Shown here: piece by piece, positions 48,644 through 58,874 of the stretch | Position numbering within the stretch: the stretch's first letter is position 1 | How the letters are laid out: every line of letters begins with the position of its first letter | NCBI GenBank assembly: GCA_937926975.1 | Contig: CALBCJ010000011.1 | Location: forward strand, 62,001 to 126,000 | DNA from: an uncultured Propionibacteriaceae bacterium | Lineage (GTDB): Bacteria; Actinomycetota; Actinomycetes; Propionibacteriales; Propionibacteriaceae | DNA: 64,000 bases | Direction: 5' to 3' | Made by a program: the position numbers and the translations under genes | The notes under the pieces: model-generated | The model's database searches: none | What the model saw: the letters and a program-made list of their open reading frames with translations, nothing else | What the model was told of the DNA's origin: nothing

Positions 48644-49819
48644 TCAGGCCACCGGCCGCCGCGGCAGCCACTTCACCAGCCAGGCCGCCCCACCCAGCCC
48701 CAGCACCCCGACCGCCACCGGTGCCACCGCCAGCGGCGCCACCGCGCTGATCGCCGAGATCACGACCGGGCCGAGCATGCTCCCGCCGTCAGACATCAGC
48801 CGCCAGCCGGCCAGGAACGTGGTCCGGGCCTCGCTGGGGGAGGCGTCCGAGCCGATCGTCATCACCACACCTGCTGACACCCCGTTGCCCAGGCCGAGCA
48901 GGCTGGCGGCCAGCGCGATCTCGGCGGTGCTGTGGCTCAGCGGCAGCAGGATCATCGCAGTCCCCATCACCACCAGGCACGGCGCCGACACCCAGAGCCG
49001 GCCGAAACGGTCCATGAGGATCCCGCCGACGAAGAACAGCGCCACGTCGAAGCTCATCGACAAGGCATAGATCAGCGAGGTGTGGGCCGCTGACAGCCCG
49101 TTCCAGGCGCACCAGAGCGGGATGACCGCCTGCCGCGCGGAGCGGACCAGCGTCATCGCCAGCGCCCCCACCCCCTGCGTGGCGTACGTGCGGGCGTGGC
49201 GCCGCAGCACCCGAAGCAGCCGCTGCCGCCCCGCCTGCCGGCCGGCCCGGTCCCCGGGCAGGTCTGGCAGGCCCAGGGAGATCGCCCCCGCCAGCAGGCT
49301 GACCAGGGCCGCGAAGCCGTACGCCGCGGGCAGGCCGTGGCGGGACACGATGGCCGCGCCCGCCAGGGGCCCGATCAGGGCTCCGGTCCGGTACACCCCG
49401 CCCAGGGTGGACAGGGCCCGGGCCCGGTAGCGCAGCGGCGCCGCCTCGGTGAGGTAGGTCTGCCGGGCCAGTCCGAAGACCGCGGCCGACATCCCGACCA
49501 CCAGCACCGCCACCGACAGGGTGGTCAGCGAGTGGCTCCGGTACGCGGCCAGCAAGGCAGCGGACTCAACCACGCAGGCGATCACGATCGCCCAGCGCTC
49601 TCCGAGCCGCTGCGCCAGCAGACCGGCCGGAATGTCACCGGCCAGCTGCCCGGTCCCGAGCAGGGCGGTGATGAAGGCGGCCAGCCCGTACGAGGCACCC
49701 AGGTCGCGCGCCGACAAGGCGATCAGTGGGGCGATGGCGCCGGCGCCGAGCGAGGCCAGCCCGGTCGGCCCGTACGCGGACACGGCGATCCGCCCCCAGG
49801 CTGGCGACGGGCTGCTCAT
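48644..49819 (-). CDS. MFS transporter
   Basis: The 391-residue protein has about twelve membrane helices in two halves separated by a basic loop (GDRAGRQAGRQRLLRVLRRHAR), plus GDIPAGLLAQRLGERWAI resembling the loop 2-3 motif of the major facilitator superfamily. LARQTYLTEAAPLRYRARALS fits drug-exporter-like members. Substrate unknown; a drug or metabolite exporter is the best guess. It lies alone between orn and a divergent tRNA-Arg. Confidence 0.85.
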   Translation of the reverse strand: MSSPSPAWGRIAVSAYGPTGLASLGAGAIAPLIALSARDLGASYGLAAFITALLGTGQLAGDIPAGLLAQRLGERWAIVIACVVESAALLAAYRSHSLTTLSVAVLVVGMSAAVFGLARQTYLTEAAPLRYRARALSTLGGVYRTGALIGPLAGAAIVSRHGLPAAYGFAALVSLLAGAISLGLPDLPGDRAGRQAGRQRLLRVLRRHARTYATQGVGALAMTLVRSARQAVIPLWCAWNGLSAAHTSLIYALSMSFDVALFFVGGILMDRFGRLWVSAPCLVVMGTAMILLPLSHSTAEIALAASLLGLGNGVSAGVVMTIGSDASPSEARTTFLAGWRLMSDGGSMLGPVVISAISAVAPLAVAPVAVGVLGLGGAAWLVKWLPRRPVA

Positions 49820-49930
49820 CTCGACCGGGAGCCTACTGCCGGCCTGCGGCCTGCAGCGGCGGTCCCAGAGCGTGACCAGAGCGCAGCAAGGGAGCCGCCG
49901 TCTGAGGTGCGTACACTGACGCCACGACCG

Positions 49931-50004
49931 GCCCTTGTAGCTCAGCTGGACAGAGCAGCGGACTTCTAATCCGACGGTCGGAGGTTCGAGTCCTCCCTGG
50001 GGCG
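49931..50004 (+). tRNA. tRNA-Arg (anticodon UCU)
   Basis: The anticodon stem CGGA/TCCG encloses CTTCTAA giving UCU; TAGCTCAGCTGG and GGTTCGAGTCC are the D and T arms. The acceptor GCCCTTG/CTGGGGC has one T-T mismatch and one wobble. CCA is not directly encoded. Confidence 0.93.
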
Positions 50005-50059
50005 CCCACCACAGTCACGGCGGAGCGGACTGTCACCGCCCGCCAGTACCCTGGCAGGC

Positions 50060-51490
50060 ATGGCTGATGCTGTCCGGACCGATGTGCCGGGGATTGACCG
50101 ATACCGGCGCCTCTCCGGTGTCGCCGCCCAGCACGGCTCCTGGCAGGAGCGCCTGCTGCGCAGCCGGTGGCTGTGGACGAGCCTGGTGCTGGTGCTGCTC
50201 TATGCGGCCACTCTGGCTCGGGAGTACGCGATCGTCAGCCCCGACCGGGAGGTGGAGGGCGGCACGATCCCGGGGCTGAACGGTGATGCGCTGTGGGCGG
50301 CGGCCAGGTACGCGCTGCCCACGCTCGTGGTCTGGACCCTGGTCTTCCTGGCGGTTGACCGGTGGCGGCCTCAGCGGCTGCTGCTGTGGTTCCTGGCGGT
50401 CGGCTGGGGGGCCTCGGTTGCCACGTACTTGTCGCTGGTGGTCAACTCCTGGGCCGCCGAGCGGCTCTCCCTGGACGACAACGGCAACCAGCTGGCCGGA
50501 GCCCGGGCCGCGATCTACATCGCCCCCTTCGTCGAGGAGGCCTTCAAGGCCAGCGTGCTGTTCCTGGTCGCCTTCCTGGACCGTCAGCGGCTGACCAGCA
50601 AGCTGAGCACCATCAGCCTGGCCGGGCTGTCGGCCGTGGGCTTCGCCTTCTGCGAGAACATCATCTACTACGCCCGCGGGATCGTGTACGGGTCGTACGC
50701 ACAGAACACGGGCGATGTGGAGGCAGCGGTCCAGCAGCTGGTGCAGCTGCGGGGGGTGTGGACCAGCTTCGGCCACCCCCTGTTCACCTCGCTGACCGGG
50801 CTCGGGGTCGCGATCGCGGTCCGGTCACGCAGCAAGGTGGTCCGGGTGCTGGCGCCCCTGGCGGGCTACCTGGGGGCGGCCCTGCTGCACATGGTCTTCA
50901 ACACCGTCGCCAGCCTGGCCAACGAGCAGCAGCAGCGGATGCTGTACTTCACGGTGGCGCTGCCCATGGTGGTGGTGGCCGTGGGTCACGCCGTGTACCA
51001 GGTGATCCGGGAAGGCCGGCTGATCCGGCAGCGGCTGGCGGACTACGTCGTCATGGGCTGGCTGCCCCCGGAGTACCCGATGCGGTTCACCAAGCTGGCT
51101 CGCAGGGTCCGGCTGGTCGTGGTCTCGCTGTGGTGGGGCAACGTGGTCGCTACCTTCAGGCTGGTCCGGACCCTGACCGAGCTGGCCTACCTGCGGGACG
51201 CGATCACCCGGGGGATTGTCGACGCGGCCGGGCTGTGGCGGGAGCGCGAGCTCTTGGCGCAGGTCCGCGAGCTGCGCGCGCAGGGCGCCCTCGACGACCC
51301 CACCGGGCGCCGGCTGTACTGGCCGTGGCGCCGGCCCGGCAAGGTCTCCCGCTGGAGCCCGGCGGCCTACCCGGGCCCGGCCGGCCTGGGCGGACAGCTT
51401 CCGGCCCCCAGCCCGGCGGCTGCGCCGCTACGATCGAGCGGTTCGACCTACTCGGTCGTCGACCCTAGCTGGGGGCCCCCCAGAGGCTGA
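50060..51490 (+). CDS. PrsW-like intramembrane glutamic protease family protein
   Basis: The 476-residue protein has seven to eight membrane helices with the PrsW/CPBP-type motifs: EEAFKAS at 159-165, FAFCENIIYYARG around 196-207, GHPLFTSLTG at 238-247 and HMVFNTVAS at about 282. Such proteases cut membrane substrates, in Bacillus an anti-sigma factor. A TACCCT box eight bases before the ATG and no ribosome site suggest a leaderless message. The soluble C-terminal 120 residues are unusual in length. The two GTPase genes follow after eight bases. Confidence 0.85.
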   Translation: MADAVRTDVPGIDRYRRLSGVAAQHGSWQERLLRSRWLWTSLVLVLLYAATLAREYAIVSPDREVEGGTIPGLNGDALWAAARYALPTLVVWTLVFLAVDRWRPQRLLLWFLAVGWGASVATYLSLVVNSWAAERLSLDDNGNQLAGARAAIYIAPFVEEAFKASVLFLVAFLDRQRLTSKLSTISLAGLSAVGFAFCENIIYYARGIVYGSYAQNTGDVEAAVQQLVQLRGVWTSFGHPLFTSLTGLGVAIAVRSRSKVVRVLAPLAGYLGAALLHMVFNTVASLANEQQQRMLYFTVALPMVVVAVGHAVYQVIREGRLIRQRLADYVVMGWLPPEYPMRFTKLARRVRLVVVSLWWGNVVATFRLVRTLTELAYLRDAITRGIVDAAGLWRERELLAQVRELRAQGALDDPTGRRLYWPWRRPGKVSRWSPAAYPGPAGLGGQLPAPSPAAAPLRSSGSTYSVVDPSWGPPRG

Positions 51491-51498
51491 GGAGACAG

Positions 51499-53328
51499 AT
51501 GGCGAGTCCGCTGGTAGCAGCACTGAGCGAGCTGAGGGACTCGCTGGTCTCCGTACGGCTGCCCCTGCCGCTGCCAGACGCGGCGCAGCGGGGCCTGACC
51601 GCCCGGGCGCTGGCCAAGCAGCTCGACGACTACGTCCTGCCCCGGCTGCAGCAGATCGAGGCGCCGCTGCTGACGGTCGTGGGCGGCTCCACCGGTGCCG
51701 GCAAGTCGACCCTGGTGAACTCGCTGATCAGGCGCGCGGTCACCCGCCCCGGGGTGATCCGGCCGACCACCAGGTCGCCGGTGCTGGTGCACCATCCCGA
51801 CGACACCCGCTGGTTCACCGACGACCGGGTTCTGCCGGGCCTGATCCGGTCTCAGGTGGCGAGCCACGACACCCGCTCGCTGCAGCTGGTGGCCGAGCCG
51901 ACGATCCCGCAGGGCCTGGCGATTCTCGACGCCCCCGACATCGACTCGGTCGTAGAGGAGAACCGCACGCTGGCCGCGCAGCTGCTGGCCGCGGCCGACC
52001 TGTGGCTCTTCGTCACCTCCGCGGCCCGGTACGCCGACGCGGTGCCCTGGGACTACCTGGCGGCCGCGGTGGAGCGCAGCGCCGCGGTGGCGGTGGTGGT
52101 GGACCGGGTGCCGCCGGCCGCGATGGCTGAGGTCCCACCCCACCTGGGGCAGATGATGACCGAACGGGGCCTGGCGGACTCGCCGCTGTTCGCGGTCCCC
52201 GAGACCACCGTCGACGCCGACGGGATGCTGCCCGACACCGCTGTCTCCCCGATCCGGAGCTGGCTGGCTGCGCTGGCCGCCGACCAGCACACCCGGGCGC
52301 GGGTGGTGATGCAGACCCTGGACGGGGCGATCGGGTCGCTGCTGCGCCAGGCACCGGACGTGGCTCAGGCCGTCGACGACCAGGTCTCGGTGCTGGACCA
52401 GCTGCGCGCCGACGCGAGTGCCTCGTACGCGGAGGCGGTCCGCGCCGTGCAGGTGCAGACCCAGGACGGCACCCTGCTGCGCGGGGAGGTGCTGGGACGC
52501 TGGCACGACTTCGTCGGCACCAGCGACTTCTTCCGGACCTTCGAGCAGCGGATCGGCTGGTTCCGGGACCGGGTCTGGGCGGCGCTGCGGGGGGTCCCGA
52601 AGGGCGCTGACAAGGTCGAGGTGGCGGTCGGCTCCGGGCTGGAGGCGCTGCTGCGCGAGGAGGGCGAGAAGGCCGCGGAGCGCTCTGAGGTGGCCTGGCG
52701 GGCGAACCCGGCTGGCCGGGCCCTGCTGGAGCAGGCCGGTGGTGAGCTGCGGCGGACGTCGGCTGACTACCCGCTCCGGGCGGCTCGGGCGATCCGGGAG
52801 TGGCAGGGCGATGTGCTGGACCTCGTCGGCGACGAGGGCCGCGGCAAGCGGACCCAGGCCCGGGTCGCGGCCTTCGGGGTGAACGGGATCGGGGTGGCAC
52901 TGATGCTGCTGGTCTTCTCCCAGACCGGCGGGCTGGTGGGCGCCGAGGTCGGGGTCGCTGGCGGGACCGCGCTGCTGGCGCAGCGGGTGCTGGAGGCGGT
53001 CTTCGGTGAGGACGCCGTGCGCAGGCTCACCACCCGTGCCAAGAAGGACCTCGACGCCCGTGTCGAAGGTCTGCTGAGCGCCGAGCTGGCCCGCTTCCAC
53101 GCCGCACTGGACTCCGTTCAGGTCTCCGCCGACCAGGCGGAGCGGGTCCGCGCCGCGGCCGGGCAGGTGGAGCAGATGCGCGACCAGGAGCTGCACCGGC
53201 TGGCGCTGCAGCCCGAGACCGGCCCGGCCCTGGAGACCGGCCCGCAGCGGCGGGCGGTGACCCTGGAGCGGGTGGACGACCCCGACGCCGAGGTGGTCGA
53301 GGCCGAGGTCCTGGAGCGGGGAGAGTAG
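51499..53328 (+). CDS. dynamin-like membrane GTPase (first of pair)
   Basis: The 609-residue protein has a G domain with GGSTGAGKST at 62-71, switch residues RPTTRSPV and G3 as LDAPDID. The G4 site is degenerate (VVVDRVP instead of NKxD). Helical regions follow, with a hydrophobic hairpin at about 470-505 (GVALMLLVFSQTGGLVGAEV). This resembles DynA/DynB of Streptomyces, which stabilise division septa during sporulation. It is followed three bases later by a second GTPase. Orthology to DynA or DynB is an inference. Confidence 0.75.
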   Translation: MASPLVAALSELRDSLVSVRLPLPLPDAAQRGLTARALAKQLDDYVLPRLQQIEAPLLTVVGGSTGAGKSTLVNSLIRRAVTRPGVIRPTTRSPVLVHHPDDTRWFTDDRVLPGLIRSQVASHDTRSLQLVAEPTIPQGLAILDAPDIDSVVEENRTLAAQLLAAADLWLFVTSAARYADAVPWDYLAAAVERSAAVAVVVDRVPPAAMAEVPPHLGQMMTERGLADSPLFAVPETTVDADGMLPDTAVSPIRSWLAALAADQHTRARVVMQTLDGAIGSLLRQAPDVAQAVDDQVSVLDQLRADASASYAEAVRAVQVQTQDGTLLRGEVLGRWHDFVGTSDFFRTFEQRIGWFRDRVWAALRGVPKGADKVEVAVGSGLEALLREEGEKAAERSEVAWRANPAGRALLEQAGGELRRTSADYPLRAARAIREWQGDVLDLVGDEGRGKRTQARVAAFGVNGIGVALMLLVFSQTGGLVGAEVGVAGGTALLAQRVLEAVFGEDAVRRLTTRAKKDLDARVEGLLSAELARFHAALDSVQVSADQAERVRAAAGQVEQMRDQELHRLALQPETGPALETGPQRRAVTLERVDDPDAEVVEAEVLERGE

Positions 53329-53331
53329 CCG

Positions 53332-54939
53332 ATGGCACGTTCGACAGCCCCGCTGCCGCAGCGCCTGGCCGCGCTGAAGGAGGCGGCGCAGCAGGCCCAA
53401 GGCCGGATCGACCCGCAGGTCGAGGCGCAGGTCGAGGCGGTTCTCGCCCATGTCGACAAGCGGCTTGCGTTTTCCGGCGACACCACGGTCGTCGCCATCG
53501 CCGGGGCCACCGGCTCGGGCAAGTCGAGCCTGTTCAACGCGGTCTCGAAGACTACCCTGGCCGAGCCGGGGGTACGGCGACCGACCACGTCGGCGGCGAT
53601 GGCGGCCAGCTTCGGTGACGAGCAGATGGCGCTGCTGGACTGGCTGGACGTACCACGCCGGCACCTGGTGACCGGGGCGCCCGAGATGGACGGGCTGGTG
53701 CTGCTGGACCTGCCCGACCACGACTCCACCCAGCAGCAGCACCGCGAGATCGTGGACCGGATGGTGCGGCTGGTCGACCAGCTCGTCTGGGTCGTCGACC
53801 CGCAGAAGTACGCCGATGCCGCCCTCCACGACGGCTACCTGAAGCCGCTGGCCGCGCACGCCGAGGTGATGCTGGTGGTGCTGAACCAGGTCGACCGGGT
53901 AGCCGAGCGGGAGCGGCCCCGGATGCTGGCCGACCTGCGCCGGCTGCTCGACGACGAGGGCCTGGAGCAGGCCCGGCTGCTGGCGGTGTCAGCATCCACC
54001 GGCGAGGGCGTCGACGAGCTGCGGGCCGCCCTGCAGGCCCTGCTGGCCAGCAAGCAGACCGCTGCGAAGCGGCTCTCCGCCGACATCACCGGCGCGGCCC
54101 AGGCGCTGCGTCCCCAGATCGGCGACGCCGAGGTGAAGGACGTACCCAAGCAGCGGGTCCGCCACCTCAACCAGACCCTGGCGGTCGCTGCCGGGGTGCC
54201 GGTGGTGGTCGAGGCGGTCAAGAAGTCCTGGCGGCACCGGGGCGGGCTGGCCACCGGCTGGCCGCTGGTGGCCTGGCTGGCGAGGCTCCGGCCCGACCCG
54301 CTGCGGACCCTGCACCTCGACGGGCTCTCAGCCCGCAAGCGGCAGGCGATCGAGCCGGCCCGGGTGAACCGGACCTCGGTGCCAGTGGCGCAAGGGGTCA
54401 CCAAGGCCCGGGTCGACAGCGCTGTACGGGCGCTGGCCAGCGACACGGCCGAGCCGCTGCCGCGGGGCTGGCAGGACGCGGTCGCGGCCGCTGCCCGGAG
54501 TGAGGAGACGCTGCTGCCCGACCACCTGGACCGGGCGGTCGCCACCGCTGACCTGGCCACCGACCGCGGCAACGGCTGGTGGGCCCTGGTCCGGGTGCTG
54601 CAGTGGCTGGTGGTGCTGGCGATGCTGGTCGGGGCCGGCTGGCTGCTGGTGAACCTGCTGCTGGTGACCTACCTGGCGCTGCCGGCGCTACCGGTGCCGC
54701 AGGTGGGCCGGCTGGGGCTGCCGACGGTGCTGGCGCTGGGTGGGCTGGTCGCTGGGCTGCTGATCGCGCTGCTCAGCCGGGTCGGCGTCGAGATCGGCGC
54801 CCGGACCCACGCCGCTCGGGCCGAGCGGGTGCTCACCACAGCGATCTCCCAGGTCACCCAGGAGTACGTGGTGGGCCCGGTCAGCGCCGAGCTGAGGCGT
54901 CGCGAGCAGGCTCAGGCGGCTCTGCGGCGGATCGGCTGA
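53332..54939 (+). CDS. dynamin-like/YfjP-type membrane GTPase (second of pair)
   Basis: The 535-residue protein has a complete G domain: AIAGATGSGKSSL at 55-67, RRPTTS, G3 LLDLPDHDS, G4 LNQVDR and SAST near 223. Two membrane segments follow at about 422-452 and 464-487. Unlike its neighbour it keeps the G4 motif. The pair of one full and one degenerate GTPase suggests a heteromeric membrane machine, as for DynA-DynB. Upstream PrsW-like gene is in the same run. Confidence 0.78.
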   Translation: MARSTAPLPQRLAALKEAAQQAQGRIDPQVEAQVEAVLAHVDKRLAFSGDTTVVAIAGATGSGKSSLFNAVSKTTLAEPGVRRPTTSAAMAASFGDEQMALLDWLDVPRRHLVTGAPEMDGLVLLDLPDHDSTQQQHREIVDRMVRLVDQLVWVVDPQKYADAALHDGYLKPLAAHAEVMLVVLNQVDRVAERERPRMLADLRRLLDDEGLEQARLLAVSASTGEGVDELRAALQALLASKQTAAKRLSADITGAAQALRPQIGDAEVKDVPKQRVRHLNQTLAVAAGVPVVVEAVKKSWRHRGGLATGWPLVAWLARLRPDPLRTLHLDGLSARKRQAIEPARVNRTSVPVAQGVTKARVDSAVRALASDTAEPLPRGWQDAVAAAARSEETLLPDHLDRAVATADLATDRGNGWWALVRVLQWLVVLAMLVGAGWLLVNLLLVTYLALPALPVPQVGRLGLPTVLALGGLVAGLLIALLSRVGVEIGARTHAARAERVLTTAISQVTQEYVVGPVSAELRRREQAQAALRRIG

Positions 54940-55070
54940 CTCGGCTGCTGCTCCGGCAGGAGACTCAGCAGCGCTGAGGCGCCGCGTGACGGGGCCGGTC
55001 GCTGCTGACGGCGGCACCAGCCTGCTGGGCCGTGGCGAGACCTCGTGCTGGGCGCGGGCTGCCCCGGGGG

Positions 55071-56909
55071 TCAGGTGGGCGACGGCTGGTCCCCGGGGGC
55101 GCCGGGAGCGGAGGACTGTCCGTTGCCGGGGGTCCGGGGGCTGGCCGGCGGCAGCGGCGGCAGGGCTACCCCGGGAGGAAGGTCGGGGTAGGCATCGAGG
55201 TGGTGGCGCAGCCAGCTGGCGTAGGCGGCCATCGCCGTGGGCAGGGTCGGGAAGATGAGGTCTGCCCCGACCTGCTCGACGAAGCCGGCTGCCTCCAGCT
55301 GCTGGCGCAGGTCCTGCTTGACCCGGGCCATGGCGAAGAGAATCCCGCGGTCCTCCAGCTCCAGGCGGAGCCGGTCCAGGGCGTCCACGGCGGTCAGGTC
55401 GATCTCAACGATCGCCTCGGCATTGAGCAGGAACCAGTGCACCGGCCCAGGCGCCTCGGTCGCGGCCCGCGTGGCCCGGCACAGGAAGTCATCGGCGTTG
55501 GCGAAGAAGAGCGGGCAGTCGTACCGGTAGACGACGATCCCGGGCGCCTGGTCGGCGGTCGGGTAGTCGTCAACGTCGTGCATCCCGGCCAGCCCGGGAA
55601 CATAGCCCAGGATCCCGTCGTGCGGGCGGGCCATCCGCCGCAGCAGGTCCAGCACCGACAGCCCGACCGCGATCGCGATCCCGGTGAGCACCCCGGCGAA
55701 GACCACAACCAGGGCGGTGACCCCGGCCAGGACCGCCTCTGAGGTCCGGAACCGGGCCACCCGGCGCCACTGCCCGATGTCGATCAGGCCGGTCGCGGCA
55801 TAGACCACCACCGCTGCCAGGGCCGCGGCCGGGAACTGGGCCAGGACGTCGTTGAGCAGGAAGACAGTGGCCAGGATCCCGCCGATCGCCACCAGGGAGT
55901 GGAGCTGGGTCCGGCTGCCCACGGCGTCACCGAGCGCGGTCCGCGAGCTGCTGCTGCTCACCGGGAAGCCCTGGCTGAGGCCGGCCGCCAGGTTGGCCGC
56001 GCCGAGCGCCAGGAACTCCTGGGTCGGGTCGAGGCGGTCCTGGTCAGAGTCGGCGAAGGCCCGGCCGTTGAGGATGTTGTCGGAGTAGGCCACGAGGGCG
56101 ATCCCGGCAGCGGCTGGGACCAGGAGCGCCAGCGGGACACCCTCGGCGCTGGGGACCCGCGGGGCCGGGAGCCCAGGCGGCACCGAGCCGATCAGGGCGA
56201 TCCCGAGCCGCTGGGCCCCGACCAGCCAGACCACCACCGTGGCGACCACCATCACCAGCAGCGGCCCAGGCCAGGACGGGGCTAGCCGGCGCAGCACCAG
56301 CAGCGCGGCCAGCACCGAGCCAGCCAGCAGCGCCGTCGGCAGGTGAGCCTGAGGCAGGGCCCGGGCCAGGCTGACCAGCTCCTGACAGGTGCTCCCACCG
56401 GTGACCGTGATACCGAGGCTGGTGTCGAGCTGGCTGACCACCATCAGCACCGACACTCCGGTCAGGTAGCCGATCAGCACCGGGCGGGACAGGAACGTGG
56501 CCAGAAAGCCCAGCCGGCCGACAAAGCCGAGCAGGCAGAGCAGGCCGACGCTGACCGCCAGCAGGGCCGCCACCTCGCCGTACCGGTCCTGGCCGACGAC
56601 CCCGGTCATCGCCCCCACACCGGCGGCGGTCATCAGCGCCACCGTCGACTCGGGCCCGACCGAGAGCTGGCGCGAGCTGCCCAGCAGGGCGTACGCCAGG
56701 AACGGCCCGATGCAGGCCACCAGCCCGACCTTGGCCGGCAGCCCGGCAACCGCCGCGTACGCCATCACCTGCGGCACCAGGTAGGCGGCGACCGTCACCC
56801 CGGCCAGCAGGTCGCCCCGCAGCCAGGCCCGCCGGTAGCCGAGCAGGACCGCCAGACCCGGCAGCCAGCGACTCCACCGTGGCGACTGGGCAGGCACCTC
56901 GCTGGACAT
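55071..56909 (-). CDS. SulP family anion transporter with STAS domain
   Basis: The 612-residue protein has the SulP core: RGDLLAGVTVAAYLVPQVMAYA, the GPFLAYALLGSSRQLSVGPE region, and FPVSSSSSRTALGDAVGSRTQ. A C-terminal STAS domain (IVVYRYDCPLFFANADDFL, then EAIVEIDLTAVDAL) and a Pro-rich tail follow. It carries sulfate, bicarbonate or another anion. I chose ATG 56909, because the longer frame runs into the EttA gene on the other strand. Divergent from ettA. Confidence 0.9.
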   Translation of the reverse strand: MSSEVPAQSPRWSRWLPGLAVLLGYRRAWLRGDLLAGVTVAAYLVPQVMAYAAVAGLPAKVGLVACIGPFLAYALLGSSRQLSVGPESTVALMTAAGVGAMTGVVGQDRYGEVAALLAVSVGLLCLLGFVGRLGFLATFLSRPVLIGYLTGVSVLMVVSQLDTSLGITVTGGSTCQELVSLARALPQAHLPTALLAGSVLAALLVLRRLAPSWPGPLLVMVVATVVVWLVGAQRLGIALIGSVPPGLPAPRVPSAEGVPLALLVPAAAGIALVAYSDNILNGRAFADSDQDRLDPTQEFLALGAANLAAGLSQGFPVSSSSSRTALGDAVGSRTQLHSLVAIGGILATVFLLNDVLAQFPAAALAAVVVYAATGLIDIGQWRRVARFRTSEAVLAGVTALVVVFAGVLTGIAIAVGLSVLDLLRRMARPHDGILGYVPGLAGMHDVDDYPTADQAPGIVVYRYDCPLFFANADDFLCRATRAATEAPGPVHWFLLNAEAIVEIDLTAVDALDRLRLELEDRGILFAMARVKQDLRQQLEAAGFVEQVGADLIFPTLPTAMAAYASWLRHHLDAYPDLPPGVALPPLPPASPRTPGNGQSSAPGAPGDQPSPT

Positions 56910-57092
56910 GCGCGGAAGGCTACGCCGCGGGGGCCCACGGCCGGACGGTGGGGGAGCCGGAGCGCCCGGGCCACCGCCCCCGGGGCGACGACGAGAGCGG
57001 AGGGCCGGGCGGGCACTACTATGGTCCACCGTCCGACCGCTGAGCCCCAGGCCCGGTCCACCGACCCACAGGCACGAGGAGCGCCCACATCC

Positions 57093-58766
<1,674 letters not shown>

Positions 58767-58874
58767 GCCGGCATCCGGCCGTGCCGCAGGCCCCGACCTG
58801 CTCGAAGCCTGACGGGGCTCTGGAGCCGGCTGCTGGGCAACCAGCCCACGGCCCGGTGGCCTGCTCGGGGAGAC

